NCBI RefSeq assembly: GCF_904846155.1
Contig: NZ_CAJGZP010000001.1
Span: 1,798,001 to 1,862,000 of the forward strand
From: Psychrobacter fulvigenes
Lineage (GTDB): Bacteria; Pseudomonadota; Gammaproteobacteria; Pseudomonadales; Moraxellaceae
Length of the DNA: 64,000 nt
Direction: 5' to 3'
Shown: positions 36,672-45,659 of the stretch, in pieces
How positions within the stretch are numbered: the first letter of the stretch is position 1
Layout: the number at the start of each line of letters is the position of its first letter
Made by a program: the position numbers and the translations under genes
The notes under the pieces: generated by a model
The model's database searches: none
What the model saw: only the letters and a program-made list of their open reading frames with translations
What the model was told of the DNA's origin: nothing

Positions 36672-39542
36672 TTATTCTTGCTCTTGCTCTCTTGAGGGCA
36701 CACCCATCAGACGCTGCCACTGTGCTTGTACCAGTGCGCGAGTTTCTTGCCACAATGTTTCATCTACCAGTAGTGACTGCTCGGCCAACGCTAATTGATG
36801 AGTAGCAGCACGAATGCGCAGATAAGCATCAGTGAGATCTTGACAGACCTGCGCTTCCCAAATACCAAGCAGCGCGACTTCTTCAAAGATACGTACGTTA
36901 TCACTCCATTTGGTCAAGCTTGGATGTTCATGCGAGTAAGCCAATACCGCAAACTGTGCCAAAAACTCAATATCAATGATACCGCCAGCATCTTGTTTCA
37001 GCTGAAACTTGCCTGCTTGTTGTTGCCATTGACTGGTACCCAGATGCTTTTGCATCTTGATACGCATGCTGGTCACTTCGGTGCGCACTTGATCGAGGGT
37101 ACGTGGTAAGGCCAACACCTTGCGGCGAATGTCACAAAAGCGTGCCGTGACGCGTTTGTCACCACATATCGCCCGCGCCCGCACCAAGGCTTGATGCTCC
37201 CAAGACCAGGCCTTTTCGCGTTGATAAGTCTCAAATGCGTGACAAGAAACCACCATCATGCCAGCATTGCCTGAGGGTCGCAGGCGCATGTCAATCTCAT
37301 ATGCTCGCCCATCACGGGTTTGGGTATTCAGATAAGTCATCAGCTTTTGTGCCAGACGCGCGGCAAACTTCATCCCACTAACAGACTTTTCTCCAGTCGT
37401 CATACCCTGCTCTTTTATCTTGTGCAAAAACACCAAGTCTAGATCAGAGGAATAAGACAGCTCAAGACCGCCAAGCTTACCATAACCAATAATCGCAAAG
37501 CCACAGTCCGCTTCAGTCACTGGATCGCCATTTTGGGCAATGGGATAGCCGTGGCGTTTGACCAATTCTGCAAAAGCGCGTTCAAGCGCCGCCTCTAACA
37601 CCACTGCCGCAATATAGGTCAGTGAGTCAGACACCTTCATAATTGGTCGCTCAGCCAGTACATCACTCGCAGCAACTGCCAATACTTGGTTCTTTTTAAA
37701 CAGTCTCAGTACGCTTAGTAACTCTTCTTCGTCGTTTGGCTCTACTCGCAGTAGCTGCTGGCGCAAAATATCACGCAGCTCTGGTTTGTCCGGCAGATGA
37801 CGATAACGCTGTTGCAAAAAAGTATCTAGCAGCACAGGATAACGCGCCAGCTCATTGGCAATCCATGGACTCGCAGACAACATCGGGATCAGCTCAACGG
37901 TTGCATTAGGGTTTTCGGCAATCATCACTAGGTAGATAGAGCGCCGACAAATCGCTTCAAGCAAGGCAATCAGTCTTGGTAAGGCGGTATTGGCCAGCTG
38001 CTGCTGTTCTTGATGGGCAAGCAAAGCATGAACGATCACTGGGTAAGCGGCATTTAAGCGGCTTCTGGCTTCATCACTGAGGTTTGCAACCATCTTTGAT
38101 TGCCAAAACGTCTGTAATAGCTCTCGGTTAGACTCAGTTAGCACCTTATCGAGCTGCACAACTTGTTCGTCTAAGTCAGCAGGTTCAAGTGCAGTGTCTT
38201 CCTGCGCTGGCACTTGACGCTCGGTCACCATGCGCTCAAATGGCACGTTGACATTATCTCGATGGTGATTCAGCGTTGTCAGTAAGCCTTTCCAGTCCTC
38301 AAAACCTAAGGTAACGGCTAGGTTGTGCTGCCACTGAGCATCCTGTGGTAGGCGCTGAGTTTGCTGATCATTAATCGCTTGAATACCATGCTCAAGCCGA
38401 CGTAAAAAGCGGTAGGCTGCTTGTAGCTCCTCGTAAGTTGATAACTCCAGATATTCAAGCTTACACAATACCTGCATCGCTTGTAAGCACGCCTTCACCT
38501 GTAGTTGTGGATGGCGACCCCCATAGATCAACTGAAAGGCTTGCACGATAAACTCAATATCACGGATTCCACCTGCACCCAGCTTAATATTGTCCAAATC
38601 TTCTCGCTGCGCTACTTGGTTCTGAATGAGCGATTTCATCTCTCTGAGCGCTGAAAAGGCACTGTAATCGACATAATATCGAAACACAAAAGGCTTAATC
38701 AGTGCTTGTAGCTCATCATAAAACGGCGGTGAAATCTGACCGACCACTCGCGCTTTGAGCCAAGCAAAGCGCTCCCATGCACGGCCATGATTGGCGAAGT
38801 ACTTTTGTAATGCTGACAAGTGAATCGCCAAATCACTACCATCACCCCACGGACGCAAGCGCATATCCACTCGGAATACAAAACCATCTGCCGTGCAGTT
38901 ATCGAGCAGTTTGATAATACCTTGACCTAGACGAGTCATAAAACGCTTGTTGTCGATACTGCGCTTGCCCTGCGCTTTATCGCCGTCTGTCTCACCGCGC
39001 GCTTGATGGACGAAGATCAAATCAATATCACTGGATAAATTCAGCTCATGTGCTCCAAGCTTGCCCATAGCCATAATGGCCATATCATCGATGTGTCGTA
39101 CGCCTTTACTATCAATGAAGGTTGGATGACCATATTTAGCAACCAAGTGCTGATAGGTATATTCTTTGGCAAACAGAATACAGCCATCCGCCAGCTCCGA
39201 TAGCTCATCGGTCAGCTGCTCAAGCTCGATTAGTCCTAGTGCATCTTGCCAAATCCAGCGCATCATTAGTAGCATACGCAAATTTCGCAAGCCTTTCATG
39301 ACAGTGGCTTCGTCACCCAACTGATAATTCTCATCTAAGGTATAGTCTTGAATGAGGTCATCTATCTGCTGGCGCGTCAAGGTCTGATCTAAAGGATAGC
39401 TGCGTAAAAACATCTGGCAAGAAGCCGTTCGACTCTCCCATATTTGCGCTGCAAACTCACTGGCAGTAAATAAGACTTGAATTTGTTCGAGCGTAACAGA
39501 AGACATAGCTGGTAACATAATAATAAAAGCTCCGTGCAGCAT
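36672..39542 (-). CDS. glnE: Glutamine synthetase adenylyltransferase / adenylyl-removing enzyme
   Basis: 956 residues, the full two-domain GlnE that adenylylates and de-adenylylates glutamine synthetase in response to PII. Each half has its nucleotidyltransferase site: LNLSSDIDLIFVHQ (about 165-178, adenylyl removal) and LELSYSSDLDLVFLHK (about 690-705, adenylylation), each followed by R-M-R-L-R-P (VDMRLRPWG and IDMRLRPSG). The start may be the ATG at 39518 (MLPAMSSV) instead; a GGAG lies 13 bases before it. The gene order glnE-ilvE also occurs in Acinetobacter. Confidence 0.95.
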   Translation of the reverse strand: MLHGAFIIMLPAMSSVTLEQIQVLFTASEFAAQIWESRTASCQMFLRSYPLDQTLTRQQIDDLIQDYTLDENYQLGDEATVMKGLRNLRMLLMMRWIWQDALGLIELEQLTDELSELADGCILFAKEYTYQHLVAKYGHPTFIDSKGVRHIDDMAIMAMGKLGAHELNLSSDIDLIFVHQARGETDGDKAQGKRSIDNKRFMTRLGQGIIKLLDNCTADGFVFRVDMRLRPWGDGSDLAIHLSALQKYFANHGRAWERFAWLKARVVGQISPPFYDELQALIKPFVFRYYVDYSAFSALREMKSLIQNQVAQREDLDNIKLGAGGIRDIEFIVQAFQLIYGGRHPQLQVKACLQAMQVLCKLEYLELSTYEELQAAYRFLRRLEHGIQAINDQQTQRLPQDAQWQHNLAVTLGFEDWKGLLTTLNHHRDNVNVPFERMVTERQVPAQEDTALEPADLDEQVVQLDKVLTESNRELLQTFWQSKMVANLSDEARSRLNAAYPVIVHALLAHQEQQQLANTALPRLIALLEAICRRSIYLVMIAENPNATVELIPMLSASPWIANELARYPVLLDTFLQQRYRHLPDKPELRDILRQQLLRVEPNDEEELLSVLRLFKKNQVLAVAASDVLAERPIMKVSDSLTYIAAVVLEAALERAFAELVKRHGYPIAQNGDPVTEADCGFAIIGYGKLGGLELSYSSDLDLVFLHKIKEQGMTTGEKSVSGMKFAARLAQKLMTYLNTQTRDGRAYEIDMRLRPSGNAGMMVVSCHAFETYQREKAWSWEHQALVRARAICGDKRVTARFCDIRRKVLALPRTLDQVRTEVTSMRIKMQKHLGTSQWQQQAGKFQLKQDAGGIIDIEFLAQFAVLAYSHEHPSLTKWSDNVRIFEEVALLGIWEAQVCQDLTDAYLRIRAATHQLALAEQSLLVDETLWQETRALVQAQWQRLMGVPSREQEQE

Positions 39543-39967
39543 AGGACTATAAGACTACCTGAACCCAGCCGTATTGTTGATAATTTTTTCTTACGAGGTG
39601 GTCATGCGTATGCGTAGTGATATGAAATAGACACATCATGTTTGCTTGACTGACTGTCATTACAAAACAAATGGTATTGTATTTGATTCAGCTGTACTTA
39701 TGGTAGCATGACATCCATAGCACATCCTTAAGAGACAAAGTATTCTTTTACCAGTAAGATGTTGAAGAGTACTAAATAGGCAATTACAATGCCTAGGGCA
39801 AGCTTCCATTTTGAGAATATAGATACTAAAGCCCCTAATTTTAAAATGGGTTACTCTCGAACAAGCTTTTTCTCAATCACTTAGTCTCTTAAAACAAAAT
39901 AGCCCCTTAAAATAAACCAGTCCCCTAAAAAGCGACCACTATTAAAACATGACTGATGACATAACCT
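39543..39967. other. Divergent intergenic region glnE/tusD
   Basis: 425 bases without a gene. It contains C-rich phrases AGCCCCTAA, AGCCCCTTAAAATA and AGTCCCCTAAAA spaced between 39830 and 39930, a loose repeated motif. No terminator or riboswitch was recognised. Confidence 0.45.
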
Positions 39968-40477
39968 ATGACTGACAAGCCTACGCCACTACTGTTGATT
40001 ACCGCTGATCCTAGTCAGCCGCTCGCTCATTTAGCATTACGTTATGCACGTGCCTATTTAAAACAGAAAAAGTTAGAAAAAGAGACGTTAGAACAAACAA
40101 AGCTAGAAGAGGCCACGTCGCAACAAACAGCAGCCCATAATAACATCGATCCTGAAATTTCTGACGACATGGCTAAAAACGATACGCCGCCATTAAACCT
40201 GTTTTTTTATGCGGACGCCGCACATACTGCCAATCGCTTACGCTGGCAGTCAGCCGACCAAAGCGATTTAACCAAAGAATGGCAAGCGCTTGCCAAGCAA
40301 CATAACCTCTCGCTACCTGTTTGTGTCAGCACCGCGCTAAGTCGCGGTATCAGTGATACCGACAACAGCGCACGCCATCAATTAGATAGTGAAAATCTTG
40401 CAGAAGGGTTTCATCTGGTTGGACTCAGCGAGCTTGCCATGATGATGCAAGACAATTGCCGCCTGATTCAGTTTTAA
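39968..40477 (+). CDS. tusD: Sulfur relay protein TusD/DsrE-like
   Basis: TusD accepts sulfur in the TusBCD complex and passes it towards MnmA for 2-thiouridine at tRNA wobble position 34. The DsrE fold is visible in LLLITADPSQPLAHLALRYARAYL at the start, NLFFYADAAHTANRL (about 78-92), the active-site cysteine in LPVCVSTALSRGI (about 117-129), and the terminal HLVGLSELAMMMQDNCRLIQF. A hydrophilic insert (about 36-75, rich in Glu and Gln) makes it longer (169) than E. coli TusD (128). It is first in the tusDCBE set. Confidence 0.87.
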   Translation: MTDKPTPLLLITADPSQPLAHLALRYARAYLKQKKLEKETLEQTKLEEATSQQTAAHNNIDPEISDDMAKNDTPPLNLFFYADAAHTANRLRWQSADQSDLTKEWQALAKQHNLSLPVCVSTALSRGISDTDNSARHQLDSENLAEGFHLVGLSELAMMMQDNCRLIQF

Positions 40478-40512
40478 GTGCTAAAAAAACGCCAATAGTA
40501 AAGGTTAAACTC

Positions 40513-40836
40513 ATGAAATTACTCATTCAGCTACGCACTCCGACTGAAATGGCAAGCTATGAAGGCTGCGCCCTAGCCTTAACGCTTGCGACTTTCGGTC
40601 ATGAAGTGCAGCTTTATTTAGACGCGCCTGTCTTTGGATTGTTAATGCAGCCTAATTCGCGTTTGCATGGCATGATTCAATCTCTTGAACTATACGATAT
40701 GCCGCAAGCTTGGCTCCCTGACGATGTATTTAGCGGTTGGATGACTGGCATGGTGCCAGACGACCTAGCCTCACAGCTCACCTTGATACCAGAAGTGGTG
40801 AACTCACAAGACTTTGAGCAAATCTTAACCTTTTAG
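40513..40836 (+). CDS. tusC: Sulfur relay protein TusC/DsrF-like
   Basis: 107 residues with MKLLIQLRTPTEMASYEGCALALTLATFGHEVQLYL at the start, the DsrE-superfamily layout, and the tail VVNSQDFEQILTF. The ATG at 40513 has AAAGGT upstream; a longer frame to 40456 overlaps tusD and is not protein-like. It is 35 bases after tusD, so it is co-transcribed. The Cys in EGCALAL corresponds to the start of a helix rather than a known catalytic residue. Confidence 0.82.
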   Translation: MKLLIQLRTPTEMASYEGCALALTLATFGHEVQLYLDAPVFGLLMQPNSRLHGMIQSLELYDMPQAWLPDDVFSGWMTGMVPDDLASQLTLIPEVVNSQDFEQILTF

Positions 40837-40885
40837 CTCTCTATACTATATAGTCAGCTGAATGTAAAACTGTTATGGATTTAAA

Positions 40886-40971
40886 CGCGCTACTGGTATA
40901 AATTTTACTTGCGTGCTGCGTACCCAGAGGCTGCGCAACTGTACTTTAAAAGATAGCATCCCAGTAGCGCT
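40886..40971. repeat. Dispersed repeat family A, copy 2 (about 86 bp)
   Basis: The 10-bp terminal inverted repeats GCGCTACTGG and CCAGTAGCGC are perfect (40888-40897 and 40961-40970). Read in reverse, the core shares GCAGCCTCTG and AAAATTTATACCAGT with 6661-6736. It lies between tusC and tusB and could affect read-through within the sulfur-relay operon. Confidence 0.6.
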
Positions 40972-41059
40972 ATGACATTTTTAGAGTGTATCGACTATAG
41001 CATCAGATTCTTTAGCATTAAACATTCGCTCAACGCTTTGCAATCAATCGGAACCTCAT

Positions 41060-41389
41060 ATGGCAACTCTATACCAATTACACAGCTCAATGGATAAGCT
41101 CAGACGCAGTACAGAACAGATGGCGCAAACTTGGCGCGCTGGTGACAGTATTATTTTATTAGGAGCGACCGCTGCTTTTATTGACTGGCTCAATGCCTAT
41201 TTAGAGGATAATGATATAGACGGCATCGCCAGCATCTACGCCCTAGCTGATGATGTAGCGCAGCTCGGTGACCATACCAAGGCAAAGCTAAACCTAAATA
41301 CAAAGCTAACAGCAGTTTTGTCAGATACTGAGTGGGTAACCCTGACCCAAGACCCACAGTTCGATAAAGTGGTGACAATCGCGCTATGA
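41060..41389 (+). CDS. tusB: Sulfur relay protein TusB/DsrH-like
   Basis: 109 residues. MATLYQLHSSMDKLRRSTEQMA resembles the start of TusB; GDSIILLGATAAFIDW follows. It completes the TusBCD hexamer by position rather than by strong sequence match. Its stop overlaps the tusE start (ATGA at 41386-41389), indicating translational coupling. A 223-base gap with a dispersed repeat separates it from tusC. Confidence 0.75.
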   Translation: MATLYQLHSSMDKLRRSTEQMAQTWRAGDSIILLGATAAFIDWLNAYLEDNDIDGIASIYALADDVAQLGDHTKAKLNLNTKLTAVLSDTEWVTLTQDPQFDKVVTIAL

Positions 41390-41715
41390 CTACTTCTACC
41401 TCCAACATTGCTTTAGATCAAGACGGTCATCTTTGTGATCATACTATTTGGACACCTGCTATCGCCCAACAATTGGCCGATACGCTAGAGATAAAGCTAA
41501 CGGATGAGCATCTGGCTATTCTGCAGCAAGTACGGGCATTTTTTGTCAAATTCAATCACGCGCCAGCGACGCGCCCCCTGATTAAATGGCTACAAAAAAC
41601 CTTACCTGAGCACGACATGAGCAATCAAAAACTACAGCAGTTATTCAATACTGGCTTGGTAGCAAGACATGTCAATCGCCTCTCTGGATTACCCAAGCCG
41701 CCTAACTGTTTATAG
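41386..41715 (+). CDS. tusE: Sulfur relay protein TusE/DsrC-like
   Basis: 109 residues ending GLPKPPNCL, where the penultimate Cys is the sulfur-accepting residue of TusE. Inside are LDQDGHLCDHTIWTPAIAQQLAD and TDEHLAILQQVRAFFVKFNHAPATRPLIKWL, the DsrC-family blocks. TusE takes sulfur from TusD and delivers it to MnmA. It overlaps tusB by four bases. Two direct repeats of about 14-15 bases (TATAGTTACTTTTTT) follow the stop. Confidence 0.9.
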   Translation: MTTSTSNIALDQDGHLCDHTIWTPAIAQQLADTLEIKLTDEHLAILQQVRAFFVKFNHAPATRPLIKWLQKTLPEHDMSNQKLQQLFNTGLVARHVNRLSGLPKPPNCL

Positions 41716-41770
41716 TTACTTTTTTTATAGTTACTTTTTTATAGATATTCGTGACAGTTATTCCTTATCG

Positions 41771-42334
41771 CTATTTGGGATCATATACCGCAAGCGTCTC
41801 ATAACCAGTACTGCGACCGGTATCACCGTAAAACCCTTGCTGGCGCCACACTTCATAGAGGCATATCGCCACACTATTAGCTAGGTTCAAGCTACGTGAA
41901 TCAGGCAACATAGGCAGTCTTAGCCAGTTATCCTCACCAATATCATCCCGTATATCGTCGCTCAAGCCTGCTGTCTCGGAGCCAAACACCAATGCCACAC
42001 TCGCTGCTGCTCCTAATGTATCGGCTGTACTGGTATTTGCTTGCATCCTGAAGTCGTAGTCATAAAACGGTTGACTAAGCTTGGTGGTTAACGCTGTGAT
42101 TGCCTGGCATCCTGCCGTAAGCAATGCCTGCTTTGCCGCTGCCCAATCTGTGTGTACCTGCAAGTTTGCATATTCATGATAATCCAAGCCAGCACGGCGT
42201 AGTTTTTTATCATCAAGCTCAAATCCCAGCGGCTGTACTAAATGCAGCTGCGCGCCGCTATTGGCACACAAACGAATAATATTACCCGTATTACTGGGCA
42301 TTTTTGGTGCGACTAGCACGATATGAATGGTCAT
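41771..42334 (-). CDS. trmL: tRNA (cytidine/uridine-34 2'-O)-methyltransferase
   Basis: SPOUT-fold methyltransferase of the TrmL/CspR group, 187 residues (E. coli 157). Motifs are LVAPKMPSNTGNIIRLCANSGAQLHLVQPLGF at the start, VFGSETAGLSDDI (about 115-127) and LRLPMLPDSRSLNLANSVAICLYEVWRQQ (about 137-165) forming the knotted SAM site. It methylates the ribose of wobble nucleotide 34 in tRNA-Leu isoacceptors. It converges with tusE, another wobble-34 pathway gene. Confidence 0.9.
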   Translation of the reverse strand: MTIHIVLVAPKMPSNTGNIIRLCANSGAQLHLVQPLGFELDDKKLRRAGLDYHEYANLQVHTDWAAAKQALLTAGCQAITALTTKLSQPFYDYDFRMQANTSTADTLGAAASVALVFGSETAGLSDDIRDDIGEDNWLRLPMLPDSRSLNLANSVAICLYEVWRQQGFYGDTGRSTGYETLAVYDPK

Positions 42335-42710
42335 AAGACGATTCCGTAAAGTTAATTGGACAGGGTTCTAAAGGATTGGGAGGATTGTCATCAAAAACTA
42401 GCTGACTTTTACTTGTCAATGACTCTTACCACATAACAGCGATGTAAAATAATAGGATAACAAGCGTAATCAAAAGTTACAGTTTACTGTCAATACTTAC
42501 ATTTTGATACTGTGCACAGATTTCAACTTTCACTATGATGTCTGTAATGGATATCCAGACAATGCCGTGATATCAGAAACATATTTTTTTAATATGACTC
42601 TGATGCCACTATTTTGCAGTGTGTCCTGTATAGCGTTTATGATATTTGAGCATAGCGCTTAATGTCATTCTCGTGACTTGTAATAACCCACCCATTTTGA
42701 GGACTTTATT
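42335..42710. other. Intergenic region upstream of the entericidin-like gene
   Basis: 376 bases with no recognised gene. It should contain the trmL promoter (leftward) and that of the small lipoprotein (rightward). No clear repeats were seen. Confidence 0.45.
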
Positions 42711-42854
42711 ATGAAAAAAGTAATTATCGCATCTTTAGCTGCTATGTTTGTACTAACTGGTTGCAACACTTTCAAAGGTTTTGGCCAAGACGTCTCAAGC
42801 GCTGGTGAAGCTGTTACTGGCGGTGCAGAAAGCGCTCAGCAGAAAATCCAATAG
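42711..42854 (+). CDS. Entericidin-like small lipoprotein (47 aa)
   Basis: The frame reads MKKVIIASLAAMFVLTGCNT, then a short Gly/Ala/Ser-rich tail with GEAVTGGAESAQQKIQ. The lipobox LTGC at Cys18 predicts a lipoprotein signal peptide, leaving a mature peptide of about 30 residues, as in entericidin A/B. TGAGG lies 8 bases before the ATG. In E. coli the EcnA/EcnB pair acts as an antidote/toxin; only one is seen here, so the role is open. Its terminator has been split by the IS4-family copy immediately downstream. Confidence 0.8.
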   Translation: MKKVIIASLAAMFVLTGCNTFKGFGQDVSSAGEAVTGGAESAQQKIQ

Positions 42855-42911
42855 TTAGTAGCTAACCGTTAGGTTTTTTAAAAGACTCACCATTGGTGTA
42901 ATGCCAGTCAG

Positions 42912-44228
42912 TTAAGGCTGACTGGTATTTTTTTTGGGATATTTTTGTGGTTTACCCTTAACCACCCTCGGGCAAGATCGCTTTCTGCGTTCAGGAATGA
43001 CAAACAATTTTCCTTCCTCTAAAACTGCATCTAACAACTTAGGGAAGAGTCCTGCAGCCTGTAAAGGCGCAAACCGTAAAAGATCAACAATCGTAATAGA
43101 CACCATATGAAAGCTAATTCGTAGAGGGCTAACCTTAGCTCTAACTGCCATATATCGCATCAAACGTCTTATCAGATTATAAGCAATCATAAGCCCCCAG
43201 AACTCTTGTAACACAAGCTGTGGCAGCTTACTTCTTAACAACAGCCCCTGCTGTAGATCAGACTTAATTTCCCTAAAAGCCATCTCGATCTCCCAGCGCT
43301 GCAAGTACAGCTGTGCCACTTTATCCTTAGTAAAGCGTTTATCATCTATTAAAGAGGTGATGTATCGTCTTATCTTACCCTCATAACGACACTCAATTAA
43401 TCGAGCTTGCCAAGTATCGGGTAGGTTTGGATTTTTCTTTTGAGCTTGGGGAGAAACCGGCATTTGTATCAAGTAGTCCCCTTCACTAAAGGTTTCAATC
43501 ACAGTGTAACGCAGATTATCTTTAGCCCGCATGAGCCAGTGACTGTTTGGATGGGTTTGTTGCCAACTAATCAGTAGGTCTGCTGAGAAATAGGCTCTAT
43601 CAAAGAGCGTAATGCTGTTGTCTTGAATATTTAGCTGACGGGCTAATGTGATCTCTCCTTGACCCATATCTCCAAGGGTTGTGTCAATGATCTCATGCGT
43701 GTCAGTTTTGATCAGGCATACCGAACGCATTTGGGGATAGGGCGCCTCTTTAGTTCTGCCTTTGCTTGAACTAAAGTACTGAAGGTTCTCATCAGTATAG
43801 GGTAGTGAGTATACGACACCGTCTACAGCTTGGACGCTAAGTCCCATAAAGTCTTGCTGCTGGGCTCGTGATTCTGTTTGGTAGTGAGCACTTAGTTGAT
43901 GAAATAGCTGCTTTAGAGGCTCATGCCCGAGGCGTTGTCTTGCTTGTACCACTGCACTGGGTACGCAGGCCTGTGAGTCTATATTAAGCCGCATCTGATC
44001 TGTGATATACCAAATTGAACGGTTTCGATATAAAGCTGTGCCGATGACTATCCAAACAACGTGTTCGGCAGGTAGCTTACGCCTTCTAATGCTCGCCTTG
44101 CCGGTATACTCTAAAGCTTGCTGTATCCACTCAGGATCTATTAATTCACTAAATTGTTCTAGGGTGTCTGGAATCCTTTTATGCGTCTCATTAATAGCGT
44201 CTTGTAGTCTCATAGTAAAATAGCCCAT
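42912..44228 (-). CDS. IS4-family DDE transposase, copy 2
   Basis: 438 residues, essentially the same protein as at 14626-15942, with D for E, K for N and T for S at three places (YITDQMRLN, CLIKTDTHE, LRYTVIE). The DDE core and the Y-(2)-R-(3)-E-(6)-K signature are complete, so the copy is likely active. Transcription of this leftward gene runs toward the entericidin-like gene. Confidence 0.95.
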   Translation of the reverse strand: MGYFTMRLQDAINETHKRIPDTLEQFSELIDPEWIQQALEYTGKASIRRRKLPAEHVVWIVIGTALYRNRSIWYITDQMRLNIDSQACVPSAVVQARQRLGHEPLKQLFHQLSAHYQTESRAQQQDFMGLSVQAVDGVVYSLPYTDENLQYFSSSKGRTKEAPYPQMRSVCLIKTDTHEIIDTTLGDMGQGEITLARQLNIQDNSITLFDRAYFSADLLISWQQTHPNSHWLMRAKDNLRYTVIETFSEGDYLIQMPVSPQAQKKNPNLPDTWQARLIECRYEGKIRRYITSLIDDKRFTKDKVAQLYLQRWEIEMAFREIKSDLQQGLLLRSKLPQLVLQEFWGLMIAYNLIRRLMRYMAVRAKVSPLRISFHMVSITIVDLLRFAPLQAAGLFPKLLDAVLEEGKLFVIPERRKRSCPRVVKGKPQKYPKKNTSQP

Positions 44229-44252
44229 CTACTTATTAGATGGGCTATTTTA
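44216..44252. promoter_or_regulatory. 15-bp inverted repeat over the transposase start (copy 2)
   Basis: Same sequence as at 15930-15966 (arms 44216-44230 and 44238-44252), including the ATG at 44228. It is conserved between the two copies, in keeping with a role in limiting transposase translation from outside transcripts. Confidence 0.65.
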
Positions 44253-44291
44253 TTACTTTTATTGAGTTTTTGCCTTAACTGACTGGCATTA

Positions 44292-44311
44292 CACCATTGG
44301 TGGGTCTTTTT
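44292..44311 (+). terminator. Displaced right half of the entericidin-like gene's terminator
   Basis: Before insertion the sequence read AAAGACTCACC-ATT-GGTGGGTCTTT followed by T residues, a clean rho-independent terminator. The IS4-family copy now separates the left arm (42881-42898) from this half, which keeps GGTGGGTC and the T-run. Confidence 0.7.
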
Positions 44312-44363
44312 TTATTTAGGCCAAAGCCTTAACTAGGGTCTGTTGAACATTCACAAATGAGCA

Positions 44364-45659
44364 TTATAAAAATGGTTGTAATATTTGATTCATATAGCGA
44401 CGACCCAGTGCGGTTGGTTGTAATTGCTCAGCGCTATCAATTAATAAACCTTGCTTGATAAGGCCTTGCACTTGCCGTGCAATATTCTCATAGCTCAGTC
44501 CTGTGCGCGTCTCAAATAGCGACCACGTCACGCCATCATATAAGCGCAGTGCATTGAGCATAAATTCGCTAACAAGCTCATCATCTGCAATCTGTTGCCA
44601 GCCAACCATTTTTGGAGCGTTCTGATAACTCATATAATCTTTTGGTAAGCGAGATTTACTAAAACGATAGATACCTGTGCTGGGTAGCTGCTCATTGTCT
44701 GTTAATTCCTCAGCTAATAATAAACCAGAGGCACCTTTATTTAGCGTGCCATTATCTAGCGTTACTTTACCGTGAGCGCCTGCGCCAATTGCCAGATAGT
44801 CGCCAAACTGCCAATAGTTTACATTATGTCGACAAGGGGCGTCTGCGGCTCCTGCCCATGCTGATACTTCATAGTTGTCATAGCCTAGACGCTGTAATAA
44901 TGCCTGACCCTCTGATTCAATATCGGCTAAATTATCTTCGTCTGGTAGCACAGGCTGATTACGATAAAACACGGTATTTGGCTCAATAGTTAGCTGATAC
45001 CAAGAAATATGCGTCGCGCCAGCCTCATGGGCGGTTTGAATGTCATACAAAGCTTCGCTCAGGGTTTGCTGCGGGAGACCGTGCATCAAATCGACATTTA
45101 CCCGCTCAAAACCCGCGGCTCTTGCTGATTTGATGGCAGACATCGCCTGCTTGCGATCATGAATACGTCCAAGCGTCTGCAGCTTATCGGCAGCGAAGCT
45201 CTGTACCCCTATAGATAAGCGGTTGATTCCCACCTCTAAATACTCAGCAAAGGGCGCATGCTCTAAAGTGCCTGGATTGGCCTCCATCGTCACTTCCACA
45301 TCGTCCGTAACGTCAAAACAGTCACGTAAGCCAGTAAACAGGCGCTGATACTGGGCAATGGGTAATAATGAAGGCGTACCACCGCCAATAAATATCGAGC
45401 TAATCGGGCGTCCTTGCATCAGTGGCTGCTGCATCTGTGCATCTAACAACAGGGCATCTACATATTCGTCATACATGGATAGCGGTGCGTCAGCGCGCAA
45501 CTCATGCCCCAACTCATGTGAGTTAAAATCGCAATACGGGCATTTTTTGACGCACCATGGAATATGTATGTATAGTGCCAACGGGACACTTTTAACATCT
45601 ATAAGAGAGGCACTTGTCGTGCTTGCAAGATGGTCGGGCTTAGAATGAGAGATAGGCAT
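44364..45659 (-). CDS. hemW: Radical SAM heme chaperone HemW
   Basis: Radical SAM protein of the CPDH/HemW group, 431 residues. CVKKCPYCDF (about 36-45) supplies the 4Fe-4S cluster as C-x3-C-x2-C, with the F typical of this group; IFIGGGTPSLL (about 90-100) is the SAM-binding GGG block; HGLPQQTLSEAL follows. It is now thought to insert heme into respiratory proteins rather than act as coproporphyrinogen oxidase. It sits just past the IS4-family copy and may have lost its original downstream neighbour arrangement. Confidence 0.92.
   Translation of the reverse strand: MPISHSKPDHLASTTSASLIDVKSVPLALYIHIPWCVKKCPYCDFNSHELGHELRADAPLSMYDEYVDALLLDAQMQQPLMQGRPISSIFIGGGTPSLLPIAQYQRLFTGLRDCFDVTDDVEVTMEANPGTLEHAPFAEYLEVGINRLSIGVQSFAADKLQTLGRIHDRKQAMSAIKSARAAGFERVNVDLMHGLPQQTLSEALYDIQTAHEAGATHISWYQLTIEPNTVFYRNQPVLPDEDNLADIESEGQALLQRLGYDNYEVSAWAGAADAPCRHNVNYWQFGDYLAIGAGAHGKVTLDNGTLNKGASGLLLAEELTDNEQLPSTGIYRFSKSRLPKDYMSYQNAPKMVGWQQIADDELVSEFMLNALRLYDGVTWSLFETRTGLSYENIARQVQGLIKQGLLIDSAEQLQPTALGRRYMNQILQPFL

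Larger units (their letters stand above)
42899..44291. mobile_element. IS4-family insertion sequence, copy 2 (1393 bp)
   Basis: Same length and terminal inverted repeats as the element at 14613-16005; by eye the two differ at about five positions. The 11-bp target duplication CACCATTGGTG lies at 42888-42898 and 44292-44302. That target is itself a near-palindrome, the loop region of the terminator of the upstream lipoprotein gene. Confidence 0.95.

Noticed and set aside
41711..41755. Tandem TATAGTTACTTTTTT between tusE and trmL as a regulatory element
   Set aside because: It is only two short AT-rich copies between convergent genes; most likely simple-sequence duplication.
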